From Aphelenchoides besseyi (taxonomy: Eukaryota > Nematoda > Chromadorea > Rhabditida > Aphelenchoididae), in assembly GCA_024699855.1 (NCBI GenBank), contig JAMPIQ010000001.1, positions 11,160,001-11,224,000 of the forward strand: a DNA stretch of 64,000 nucleotides, given 5' to 3'. The notes beneath the pieces are model-generated. The model saw only the letters and a list, made by a program, of their open reading frames with translations, had not been told where the DNA came from and made no database searches. Made by a program: the position numbers and the translations under genes. Shown piece by piece: positions 46,548 through 56,867 of this stretch (within the stretch, counting starts at the first letter, position 1; each line of letters starts with the position of its first letter).

Positions 46548-48099
46548 ATGTTTGGACGATTGGCAATCGCTTCAAAGCAACAAATGTTCGAACTGACGGA
46601 CGAAAGAACGCGTGTTATTTTTGAAATTGAAGATCGAAAGGTCAAAACGAAATGGAGTTTTGGCGCGATCTTTTGGTTGATTTCAATTCATCGAGTTGGA
46701 GAACCAACAAGGGACTTTGCGTTCACGTTAAGTGTTTGTTTTACGTGGTTTCCTTTTGCTTTGCCCTTTTTTCGTTAGTATGAACAGAAGTCGAATAAAA
46801 GGGATGCTAATAGACGAATACCTTTCTGTTTATGGGAATTCGTGGAACGTTCAAATCACCAGCGGCTTTCTTCGAGGGATTGTCACCGGGGCAGAAATCG
46901 AGTTTTGTTGTAATCGCACGATTTTAAGTTGTTGATTTATGTTCGCTTTGCATTCTAACCATCCGACTGTTTAGGACACGATGTCCATTGAGTACGGTAA
47001 TCTGGAGCATATTTCTTGTTCGATAGATGGTTGGTTTTATGGTGCAAATCACACAGCAAACCAGTGATTTTGTTACAACCGAGTGGAATTCGCTTCAGAT
47101 TTGCTTTTACAAGTGGATTTTACAAGAATATGTATGATGGCATTGTATGTTCTTAGTTTATTTCTCACTCATGCAGAGGCTTTTAGAAATCGGCAAATAG
47201 CACGTTGACATTGGAAGTTGTCGATTTTAATCAACTTAAAACTTTTGGATTGCAATACAGAGCATGGATCAGTAAAGATGCTTGCGTACTCTTTTTCAGA
47301 GGCAAGTTCTTTCGTATTGCAAGTAATGAGCTTTAATTTCAGAAGAGTGGTCAGATACTCACATTTTTACGCCGAACAATCGTGTTTTTTCTATCGATCA
47401 AACGCTTTCTTCGAATTTAGCTTTTTGCTCAACGTTGATATTTCATGTAGAAATTCGATCGGTACTCAACAAGTTTGCGCTAAACGTTTCGAACACATGT
47501 TGGCAACAAAACTTGGAAAGCATGTTTGATAATCAGGAGTATTCTGATGCTGTGGTCCAAACAAAAGGGGATGAGTCGTTCAAAGTAAAACCAGTACTTG
47601 ACTTGCTTCGAAGTTCACTCTTTCAGATCCACAAAGCGATTCTTTGTAGTCAATCGTATGTCTTCAAAACGATGTTTCAGCACGATTGCAAAGAGAAGGA
47701 ATCGAGTGAGATTGTGATTGCAAATGCGGACGTCGAGGTCGTGGAATCGATGTTGCTTTTTATTTATAGCGGCAAAGTTGAGAAAATCGACGTGTTGGCT
47801 TCGCGTCTCATTCTACTCGCCGATCAATATGAACTGAAAGACTTGACGGTAAGCCGGGACTTAATTTCTAAGCATGATTTCTTTAGGCGATGTGCATGCA
47901 TCAGCTTGGTCAAGATGTCAACACGAGCAACGTGATTGAACGTCTGGAGTTGCTATCCCTTGTTGACCATTTGACTGCGTACACAGAGCCGGTCTTCAAA
48001 TTTCTTCAAGAGAACTATGAAGTGATTCGCAAAACACCTGAATGGTTGTCTTTCAGCAAAACTCACAACAAACTTTTCACTCACAAGGAGAGGTCCTGA
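46548..48099 (+). CDS. MATH-BTB domain protein B, 3' end changed by transposon
   Basis: Supported exons: 46548-46726, 46779 to ~46880, ~46979-47063, 47099-47144, 47187-47301, 47343-47584, 47627-47848, 47887-48099; the second junction (near 46,880-46,979) is uncertain. MATH-like start (VIFEIEDRKVKTKWSFGAIFW), BTB (LESMFDNQEYSDAVVQ ... IHKAILCSQSYVFKTMF, YELKDL) and BACK-like end. Intron 47302-47342 is GC-AG (G|GCAAGT). The last four codons and stop (KERS) lie in the TIR of the inserted Tc5-like element, so the original C-terminus is displaced to ~50.54 kb. Probable Cullin-3 adaptor like paralogue A. TCGGCAG precedes the first ATG by 10 bp. Confidence 0.75.
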
Positions 48100-48281
48100 G
48101 TGGTCCCCGCTACTTTTGGCTGAATTATAGATCAATCGACGCGGAATTTTACGCTGATGCTGAATATACCCATCTTTTTTACCCAGTCGCAGAATTGACC
48201 GAGTTATTGGCCAAAAACTAAAATTTTGAATTTTTGACATTTTGGCATCAATTGATCGCAATTTTTCTGCTTGATCGATTG
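48084..48281 (+). repeat. Left TIR of Tc5-like element (198 bp)
   Basis: Inverse complement of 50337-50534 over the whole 198 bp; similarity stops after GATCGATTG at 48281. Confidence 0.85.
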
Positions 48282-48390
48282 GTGTTAACAGTTTTTTAAT
48301 TGGAAGCTTTATGGCCAAGATATTGGCCGATTTTTGAAACCAAAAAAATTGCAAGTTATACCTCGTCTTTTTACAAGGAAAAATGTGAGC

Positions 48391-48450
48391 GGCGGTGGCC
48401 GAGTGGTTAGTTGGTTGCTTAACAGAACTGTGAGGTTGATTCTGTTGACG
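48391..48450 (+). other. tRNA-like pol III box pair inside the Tc5-like element
   Basis: GCGGTGGCCGAGTGG resembles the 5' end of tRNA-Ser with a consensus A box (TGGCCGAGTGG, 48396-48406), and GGTTGATTC (48434-48442) resembles a B box lacking one base. No acceptor-stem partner closes a cloverleaf, so this is not a functional tRNA; it may be a tRNA-derived fragment or chance. Confidence 0.3.
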
Positions 48451-48573
48451 CTCTTTTTGTTTGTTTTTTTACAAACACTATTTTTGAAGACGTTGTACAA
48501 GTCTTCCATTGGTAATACAAAAACATTAATTGAAAACAAACGAAATTACGATGTCTTTCTTATTATTATCAAA

Positions 48574-50315
48574 ATGCTCAACGTTAAAGTGGTCGTTCAA
48601 TTTTTGGTCGAGAGATTTGGACCGTTGGGAGATGTTTCAACCAACTCTGCTACTCGAACAGAGCGTCAACTTGCTTCTCGACTCATACAATTGATACAAA
48701 CCGTTGCCGCTGCAAACCAATTCGAGTTTGATGAGGATGAGATGGTCGGTATTGACGGTTCTGATGATGAAAACGAAGCCGGCGATGAATCAAGTTTCCC
48801 TCTTGATTCGGATGAAGACGATCATATTGGCGTTACTTCTGAACATTGGACTATTGGTGGTCGTGAGATTCCAATTGAAACGATGAAAGAAGCGGTACGT
48901 TTTTACTGCAAAGTAGATGACAACCAAACAGTTCCCGTCAATGTCACGGAGTTTCGTCCAAAACAGAGCGTTCAACATCGTTTCCGTTTTTTGAATACCG
49001 ATTCTGCTTGGCGACGATTCAAAATGTAAGCTAGAGCAAGTTTTATGTGTTGAAAGCTATTTTACAGCTTCAAAACTCGATGGTTAGACGATCAGCAGTC
49101 TTTAGAAACGCGACAACGAGCTTTGCAATTGATCGATGAAGCGACTTACGCGAAATACTGCGTGGCCAGAAATGCGAACAAAGTCGTGAAAACTCTCGAT
49201 CTTCGTTTATTTGCCGTTCAATCAAACGCAGAATTGATGGAGCCAATCGAATTTTCGGCGTCGGAGAATTGGGCCAAACGTTTCAAGCGTCGGTTCGAAA
49301 TTGTTGATCGCAAAGTCACAAAGTTCGTTACACTCGCATCACAAAACGCCGACGAGCAACACACAACGAATGCAAATGCTTTTGTGGCGGATATCCGAAA
49401 CGAAATTCAAAGACACCAACTCGCGCCTTCACAAGTCTTCAACGCTGATCATTGCGGGGTGTCGTTTGGAGTATCATTCGGAGAGAACTCTTGCTGATCA
49501 AGGACAACGTCACGTTCATGGAATGGGCAACTTCAAGCATTTCTCTGACACATTCGTATACAGTCGTCCCGTTGCTTTCCATGGACGGTACGCTTCATCC
49601 GATTCTTTTCATGCAAATGAAAGAACGAGACGGAGTATTTCCCCGAACGGTAACTCATTTCGCACAAAATGTAAGATTGCACGTGAAGCAATGTCAAGAA
49701 TTATTTTAGCGAGCAAATGATTGTCGGAACATGCATGTGACTGCGGGAACAAGTTCAATTATGAACCTTCGAACAATGACGGAATTTCTTGAGCACTGTG
49801 CGTTTCCGTATATGCCCGACAACTCGATTTTTATTCTCGACTCGTGGTCCGGATTTCGCAACAACACAGCAATCGATTTCGTTCGTCCGCAAGATCGCAA
49901 TATCAACATACGAATAATTCCCCGTCACGTCACCTATTTGGCTCAACCACTTGATGTCTTTTTCTTTAGAATGTGGAAGAATTTCGGGCGAAAGATTCAC
50001 GATCACGCAATTCTGTTCGATACGGGAGTTGCGATGTTTCAACGAGACAACGCGATCAAACTGATGTCTCTTACCCACAACCAATTCGCGGCTCCCCGTT
50101 TCGTTGATTTCCGCCGACATTCGTGGAAACAAGCCGGTTACAACGATGTTCAATTAGACACTTTCGTTCATCCCGTGCAATTCTGCTTCAACAATTTCAA
50201 CATGGAGTGCGCTCAAAACGACTGCAACTCGCCTTCCCTTTTGGCCTGCGGCTATTGCCAACAACCTCGCTGTTTTTACCATTTCTTTGTATTGTATCAC
50301 GTTCATTGGAATTAA
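48574..50315 (+). pseudogene. Tc5-like transposase, frame-disrupted
   Basis: Exons 48574-49025 and 49068 onward, with a last exon from 49710 after a 39-bp intron (49671-49709). Acidic N-terminus, then a CENP-B/Tc5-type HTH (ENWAKRFKRRFEIVDRKVTK), and a DDE_1-like catalytic part: VFNADHC (first D), THSYTVVPLLSMDGTLHP, FILDSWSG (second D), PRHVTYLAQPLDVFFFR. The frame is broken near the GGGG run at 49456-49459 and again before 49,545, so the three segments lie in different frames. Either the copy is recently dead or the assembly has small indels. Confidence 0.75.
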
Positions 50316-50336
50316 TAATCTCTATTTTGCCTAATT

Positions 50337-50534
50337 CAATCGATCAAGCAGAAAAATTGCGATCAATTGATGCCAAAATGTCAAAAATTCAAAATTTTAG
50401 TTTTTGGCCAATAACTCGGTCAATTCTGCGACTGGGTAAAAAAGATGGGTATATTCAGCATCAGCGTAAAATTCCGCGTCGATTGATCTATAATTCAGCC
50501 AAAAGTAGCGGGGACCACTCAGGACCTCTCCTTG
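50337..50534 (-). repeat. Right TIR of Tc5-like element (198 bp)
   Basis: Inverse complement of the left TIR; ends ...CCTCTCCTTG at 50534, then TGA and GTATG of the host gene. Confidence 0.85.
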
Positions 50535-50537
50535 TGA

Positions 50538-51301
50538 GTATGTTGATTTCTGTTTCACTTCGAAGTGATTTCTTTCTGTTATTGGCTGTTTTCTTGTTGA
50601 ATTGAATAAAAACTATTGTAACAATCTTATTGTTCCAACAGTTTCAGTGATCAAAGACGATCAATTAGTGAGTAGATATAAAGCAGTAGCGGTGCACAAC
50701 AAAATTAAGGGTCGTGACCGAAAGGGTTTTTGTCAGATCGACTACTCTCTCTGCCATAGAAGGCGTTGATTTTGTTGAGTGAATTAGCACAAGAAGTTTA
50801 ATAGTGAGGATAAGCAGTTTGGGCGTATCTTAAAGCCGTTGTAGCATTTGATTGCATAAAGTGTCAACAATACAAACTCGTATTTCAATCTTTTAACTTG
50901 TTTTTTCAGAACAGTGAAAAGTCAATCGACATTGGAAGCACACGGCATCTTACTGGTACTAGAAGAAACAAAGTTGCAAGAACATGAATAAGTAGAACAT
51001 CTGACTTCAGTACAATAATTGATTGTCTTTGAAGACCACCCGCCACATTTTTTCGTGTTTTTGACCGATGGCTCGATTAATTTGGTCTACTGGTTTTAAT
51101 TGGCGGCAATTAAAGAGATAACTGGAAATTGTGATTACCTTCTGTTCTCGTGGTCATTTTGTGATTTCTGAGATGTCGTTTAGAAGACCGCAAATTTGGT
51201 TAAAATCAGCTGAAATCAATAGTCGTCGATTTTGTCTTCGATGCTTTTCGGTGTTCGGTGAAATTCGTTTGCCAATTGGACGTTGAAATTTGATTTTCAT
51301 T
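50538..51301. other. Displaced 3' end of MATH-BTB B and spacer
   Basis: The first ~70 bp, read in the gene's frame across the empty site, give a short tail ending at a TGA near 50565, with AATAAA at ~50605. The remaining ~700 bp to the next gene is AT-rich with no gene I can support. Confidence 0.45.
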
Positions 51302-52830
51302 ATGACGATTGGTGACAGTGTTGGCGAAATGGTGAGTGAAAGGTTTCTGTAAAATTGGAATCTTGTCTTTTAGTTCAAGGATGAATCGTTGGATAAATCA
51401 GGAGTTCAAATCGACCAGTCGTCAGCTGATGACCCACTTGTGAGTGGAGAAGAATATCGACAAATTGAAGGTGAATTGAATGATCAGGTAAGTGGGTAGA
51501 CACACGTTTGAAATTTCAATAAACTTTCAGATTTTAAACTTGACCACAGAATCGTATGTAGTGGGAGAACGATCGACTGTCGAAGGGGAAGAAACCAATG
51601 AGGTACGTGAACAAGACTCGATTTGTTTATCAGTTATTTGGTTGCTTAATGTTCGCTTTTAGGCAACAACAGACGATATGGAAGTTTTTTTACAAGAATT
51701 CGTGTATTCTGCTTTCACTTCGGTATTTTCACTTAATGGTCGATATCAAGTTCACTGGACCTCTCGTAAGATACACATTACCGACATGCTTTACTCGCGA
51801 GAGACGTAAGTCGGAAACCTCAATATCATTGTTTTGCTGTTTTAGGTGCCTTAATTTTGATTTTTCAAGTGCTACGATTGCTGGAGAGCCATTGCAAGCG
51901 GAGTTGAAGGCCTACGAGTTCTTTGCATTTGATTTCAAATCGACGACTGTGCTTTTTCATGACAACTCTAGTCCACCGCGCTACTACATTGGAATCGGAA
52001 AGATGGATTTGAAGCGCTTGAAGGTTTCTGTTGAACAATCGATTGCACTTCCTATGCTTTTTACTTATTGCGCATATTGGTTTCCAGTGTCGTTTCCACC
52101 AAATTTGAATGATGGATTGATCTTAAAGTTCGATATATTTGGGGAATTCAATTATTTCCATGTCAAAGTGGATTCTCAGAATCAACTTCAAGCCACGAAA
52201 TTGGACTGTCCATCCGAGAAGTTTGTCGGAACCATTGACAGCAAATGGATTTACGGATTTAAATCGATATGGACAGACGACGAAGATCTTTCGGTGGGAT
52301 CAATCGAGTTGGTCAAGTACTCAATAGTAAGCGGTGAAACGACTCGAATTCCAACGGCCAATTGGGAAATTCTCGACAATAAGGTGAGAGCTCTTACTTT
52401 GTTTTATCTTCTAGTTGTGTATTTCAGGATTATATTTGTGGTTGTTCTATTGGAAGAACTTTTTTCACTAACGTTTATAATTCATCGACGCACAAGAGTC
52501 GAATCTTCTCAATGGATTTGGACACGTTGAAGTGGAAAGAAACGGGAATTGAATTGGACGGTAGTGTGGAAGGATTGTCGAGTGATGGAGAGCGTTCGTT
52601 GATTGTTCGTGTTGCCATTAATTATTTGTGTTCCAAGTCCAACGTTTATCGTTTTGTCTTTTAGTTAGTTTAATTGATCTGAACAATTAATGTCGTGTTT
52701 TAGTGAACCAGACTCACTTTCCACGTCAATTTGGCTCCATTGGAAAGGTCTCTTCGCGTCACGTCCTAGTGCTTATAAGTTCGTTCTCAGCAAGCTTCCA
52801 TCAACTGCCAGACCAAAACTAACATTCTAA
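51302..52830 (+). CDS. Local family member 2 (FMGK family, 419 aa)
   Basis: Exons 51302-51331, 51374-51487, 51531-51602, 51663-51805, 51846-52383, 52428-52663, 52704-52830; all phases agree. The core aligns with members 1 and 3: ITDMLYSRE, YEFFAFDFKSTTVLF, YYIGIGKMDLKRLKVSVEQSI, NDGLILKFDI, IYGFKSI, IFSMDLDTLKWKETG, SNVYRFVF and the last-exon block EPDSLSTSIWLHWKGLF..KFVLSKLP. It differs by an acidic N-terminal extension of ~80 residues (SLDKSGVQIDQSSADDP) and lacks the FMGK motif itself. No signal peptide or membrane segment. The repeat-like pattern suggests a beta-propeller; function unknown. Confidence 0.78.
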
Positions 52831-53923
52831 TAATCATATCAGTATGCTAAGATTTCTATAAATTTATCGTGTTATGGTTGAGTAATAAACTTGTTTTTGT
52901 TAGTTCGAATGAGTACAATTAATTACAAGTGGGATGCAGAGGTTTTTCTGAACATTTCGAAGGATTCAACGATCAACAAAACGAGTTTATTCGCTTACTT
53001 ACAACAACAAACCGTTTTCAAATTGTTGTTGAGTGAATAAACTCTGAAATAGCTGATCGCAGTGAGAACAAAAGTAATTAACGACGGTGTCAAGAGCTCC
53101 AAATGAAGATTGAACATCGGGAACCCGCTCAGTCGATTCAACATGCGATAGAAAATGTCCGTTTGTTCTACCAAAAAGCCTTCAGTGTTCAAGTTAAATG
53201 CTCTTATTTGATTTGTATCTAAACTAGCCACAAACAACTTCGTTCTTAAAATTCCATGTGCTGTAGTTTGTTTGTCATTTTGTATGTTTTTGTTGTCGTT
53301 ACGTTCCAAAGCTGTCTTTTGCAACTACAGCGATGTCGGTTTGTCGTCTTCTTTGCAGGCAGTTTCTCGCGTCTTTTCTATCTTTACATTGTTGCCATTG
53401 TATTTGGAGCAAAGGTCTTTTATTCTTGAGATCCAAGACTCTTTTATTAATTGCTCGATTTGTGCAAGTCCATTAATCAGTTTCTCTTGAAGGACCTTCA
53501 CTTTGTTTGCATGTTCATTCGAATGATACTCACGGCTATTCGATGTTAGTTGGTCAAGGACAAGTTCTTAGTCAGAACCATTTGGATAAAGACCAAAAAA
53601 TCTATAAGCTGGAGCTTTGTTTCTACACAATTTTAACGTTCTACGCTCACGAAAGCTATAGATCAATAACCACAGAGTACATGAAAATTCTTCTTGAGTG
53701 TTTTAATTTGTTTGAAGCGAAAGATGGTCCTGAACAAAATCAAGCGTTCGAAGATCGTATTGATTGAGCGAAGGTGGCGAAGCTAACGAACAACAAACAA
53801 GTGAGTCCTTTTATCGAGAAACGTTCGCGAAGATGACTCACAAAAGTCATTTCATTTTGCGTCGTTGAAATGATAACGTTGACGTTGGAAAAACATTCGA
53901 ATCGATTTTGAATACTCTAGAAG
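52831..53923. other. Spacer between family members 2 and 3
   Basis: A minus-strand open frame (53324-52995) contains LFVASLDTNQIRAFNLNTEGF, which loosely resembles the C-terminal repeat of the neighbouring family and may be a fragment of a fourth member in reverse orientation. The rest shows no gene. CTCTAG at 53916-53921 is an acceptor just before member 3, so an upstream exon of member 3 might exist here. Confidence 0.35.
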
Positions 53924-55083
53924 ATGGAAAACGACAAATGCGGTTTCATGGGCAAATTTCCGACTACGATGTTGCAGTTCTGTGTTGATGGTCGATTTTT
54001 GTTTTCATATGAAGAAAACAACACGACTTCTACCATCTTTTTGTGTGTTCTCGACTTATTCTACTCCGAACAAAGGTCAGTTTACAAGTTGAGTTGTTTA
54101 TCTTATTTTCCTTCAGGAAACTTCCCATAGATTTTGGACAAGCAGACGAAAGATTTTGGATTTACGATCTTTTCGCAATTGATTTAAACACAAGTGTGAT
54201 CATCTACGAAAGCTACGGCGACGGAAATGTTTACGTGGGTATTGGAAACGTGGATTTGGAAGCTGCGAGAGTTACCATTGAAAATTCGATCCAAATGGCT
54301 TGGGATCTTCACCATCTACTCAATTGGACTGCTCAATCAAATCCGCCAAATCTCCACGATGGTGTGGTTCTTCAGTTGGATGTCAATGACGAATTTTTTT
54401 ACGCAACGCTTAAAATGAAAGCTGATGGATCTCTCGAATTGAAACAACTCGATTTGACTGATGGTATGAAGTTGATCGGAGTGTTTGATGGGTGTCTTTA
54501 TGGCTTACTTTTGGGCGGACAATTCAATCAACTGTCGGTCGAACTAAAGACCGTATCGTTGGAAAATCAAGCAAAGATTAAAAAACCGACGACTAATTTG
54601 CATGTTTTAAACAATTCACTTTTGGACGTAAGTCCTGTTTTCTTGTTTTAAGCTTCTGTTTTAGCATTATGCCCATTACATGGTTGCTTGTATTGGAAGA
54701 ACGGCGTTTATTGCTGCTCACGATTCAGTTGAAAAAAAGACTCGCATGTGCGCTTTGGACTTGAGCACTTTGAGGTGGGAACGAACTTCACTGGAATTGG
54801 CCGATCATGTTCGCTTACTTCACAACAACAACAACCAAACGCTGATCATGTGTGAGAAAAAAGAACTTCATTCCACAGAAGGCAGTTTCCATCGTTTCGT
54901 TTAGTGAGTTTAATGTTAAAGTGTAAATGGAATTTACGTTTTAGCGAACCCGACAGATTGACTGATTGTGTTTGGCTTCGATTGAAATGTATTTTTGATT
55001 CAGTTCCGGGTTCATACGACTACATACTCAGCCAGCTACCGTCGAACTTTAAACCCCGATGCCCGTTTTCGCTGCAATCGTAA
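53924..55083 (+). CDS. Local family member 3 (FMGK family, 346 aa)
   Basis: Exons 53924-54075, 54117-54627, 54665-54903, 54945-55083. Begins MENDKCGFMGKF, aligning with CFMGKL of member 1; then CVDGRFLFSYEE, LDLFYSEQRKLP, IYDLFAIDLNTSVIIYE, VYVGIGNVDLEAARVTIENSI, HDGVVLQLDV, LIGVFDGCLYGLL, CALDLSTLRWERTS, HRFVYEPDRLTDCVWLRLKCI..YDYILSQLPSNF. Exon 3 is 239 bp, the same length as its counterpart in member 1, showing shared structure. The protein could start further upstream if an exon precedes the CTCTAG acceptor. Function unknown. Confidence 0.78.
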
Positions 55084-55240
55084 AAGTTTTGATGGGAAGT
55101 ATCCATTCATTTTAGAACTACCAGATTACTTGAAGATAACAATATGCCGAGTTAAATTTCTGTTTATTTACATCCGAATAAAATCATTTTTGGTCGCTAT
55201 GAGGACCGATGAATAGAAGATCACGCTGATTGCCAAGAAC

Positions 55241-55730
55241 CTAGACATTTTTGCCTGAAAGAAGCAAACGAGCAAGGTCGGTAAACGTGTGTGAACTTAC
55301 CCTCAGCTCTGTCTTGGGCGATTTTCTGCGGAATTTTTCGCAATTTGATGTCATAAGTGAGCAAAAGTGACGTCCCCGTAAGCGTAATTAATATGACCAT
55401 TAGGGCGCGAATTCGTTGCGACAGACTGCGCATGGTTGCGGGTCTACAGAGCAAAATCGAAAGAAGAATCCACGAAACTTACGGAACATAATCGGGAACC
55501 ATGTTTTGTTTGTAAAGGCCGGTGAAGACCAACAATCGACGTTGCAAACTCGTGGGTTTGATTCCCGAGTTGGCATCCACTTTCTCGCGACTTCGCAGTT
55601 CGTCGTGCATCGCGTTGAACTCCTTTTTGGTGCTCCACGACTGTTCGTTCTTCGTGTCCGGCGGTGGCTGTTGAGTGGCAACGAAACGACGAATTCCAAC
55701 GCGCGAAAACGAAATCGATGAGCGTATCAT
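55241..55730 (-). CDS. Small FAM162/UPF0389-like membrane protein (134 aa)
   Basis: Exons 55730-55483, 55443-55301, 55254-55241. The N-terminus is Arg/Ser-rich (MIRSSISFSRVGIRRFV), suitable as a mitochondrial presequence. SLQRRLLVFTGLYKQNMVPDYVP matches the family core (LxxTGLYK..VPxYV), followed by RxRALMVILITLTGTSLLLTY, a single membrane helix. Family members are mitochondrial or organelle membrane proteins of poorly known role. The last exon is only 14 bp (GKNV). It converges on family member 3 with a ~160-bp gap. Confidence 0.65.
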
Positions 55731-56867
55731 TGCTAGAAATCAACAATTTGAAAAGAAGATTTGAACGAAAGTTTTTGGGAATCAACGTTCGAAAGAAGTC
55801 GGATGTTTTCGAAGCGAGAAAAACAAAAATATTTGTTCGTAAAACAACAAAACCGAAAACATAGTCGGGACCAAGTTTCTAGCTTTCGATTTTCATTCCT
55901 TTGTCCAAGTGTTTCTGAGGGAAAATGTAATTATCAATCAGTAAACGAGCTTATTTTGTTTACTTTGCTATCCACTACCATTCTTTACTTTTTGGTTCTT
56001 TGCTATCCTATTATAAACTCTCTTAGGAACTTCGATGTATTCACCTGCTGAACTGATGATTGATAGGACTGTAGGCTGATAGCTTCTAGCGTCAGATTCC
56101 ACTCACTATTCAGTCGAAACAAAATTGATCTCAAGAGTATGAGGGCATTAAAGAAGTTACGGTAACTTTAGCTACTTTATTGAGCTCTGCTATTTAAATG
56201 TCACAATGTTTGAATCATTTCATTAGTTTATCTCTAACTACTACATAAAATGACTTCAGCAAATGCATTAGTATTGGCCCCATTTCTGATCTAATTGTCC
56301 TACAATTTCACATACATTTAGGACCTTTAGACTACGACGTCGTAAATCAAATTTCTTGTCGGAAGGAAGGATCGACCACACAAAATTTTGTTCAGAATTA
56401 TGTCAATAAACTTCCTAATATATTTTTATATTCGATTGTGCATCTGTGAAATTAGGAGGTAGATCGGGTTCACGGTCTCAACTCAAGTTGGTTACTTTGG
56501 TGGAGAAGAACGGAAAGTTTAGTGAATTTGGTTGAAAGGTAAAAAAGAACTTCCGTTTTTCTTTTGTCCACCTGCTGAATTGAATTTGGAGAATCGTGAG
56601 AAAATGGTCGTTTTTGTCTGCCCGAAAAACTTTCCTGATAATTACGGGGCTTTTGAATCCGCTCGTGGCACATCAAAATTAGTCGGCTGTTTCGAGTGGT
56701 GTGCGCGAGACACTCGAGACGGAGAAGTGCAACTGACTCCTCGCGGGGCGGAAGTGCGATTTCCGAAGGTCCCAGGAGTAATTATCCACATGAGCAGTCA
56801 AGCGCGACATTCCCAGAAAACAAGTCGAAACGTCAAGGTTTGGATTTCATTTACGGTATTTCCAGTG
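55731..56867. other. Intergenic region upstream of GluCl gene
   Basis: AT-rich divergent spacer. A plus-strand open frame at 56532-56867 continues into the channel gene, but the signal peptide begins at 56868 directly after TTTCCAG, so I take the upstream part as leader or intron. No other gene seen. Confidence 0.5.

Larger units (their letters stand above)
48084..50534 (+). mobile_element. Tc5-like DNA transposon (2,451 bp)
   Basis: 198-bp terminal inverted repeats beginning CAAGGAGAGGTCCTG flank a DDE-type transposase gene. Flanks read C-TCA left and TGA-G right, fitting the CTNAG target and 3-bp TNA duplication known for nematode Tc4/Tc5, although the N differs on the two sides. No difference between the TIRs was found by eye, so the insertion looks young. 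It sits in the last exon of MATH-BTB B. Confidence 0.85.

Noticed and set aside
47953..48354. 133-codon minus-strand frame
   Set aside because: It spans the MATH-BTB exon and the transposon TIR; an antisense shadow repeated at the other TIR.
48391..48450. tRNA-Ser gene
   Set aside because: Only the 5' part and a defective B box match; no acceptor stem or variable arm can be closed.
53507..53767. 86-codon frame upstream of family member 3
   Set aside because: No similarity to the family, and it cannot be joined in frame to the exon at 53924.
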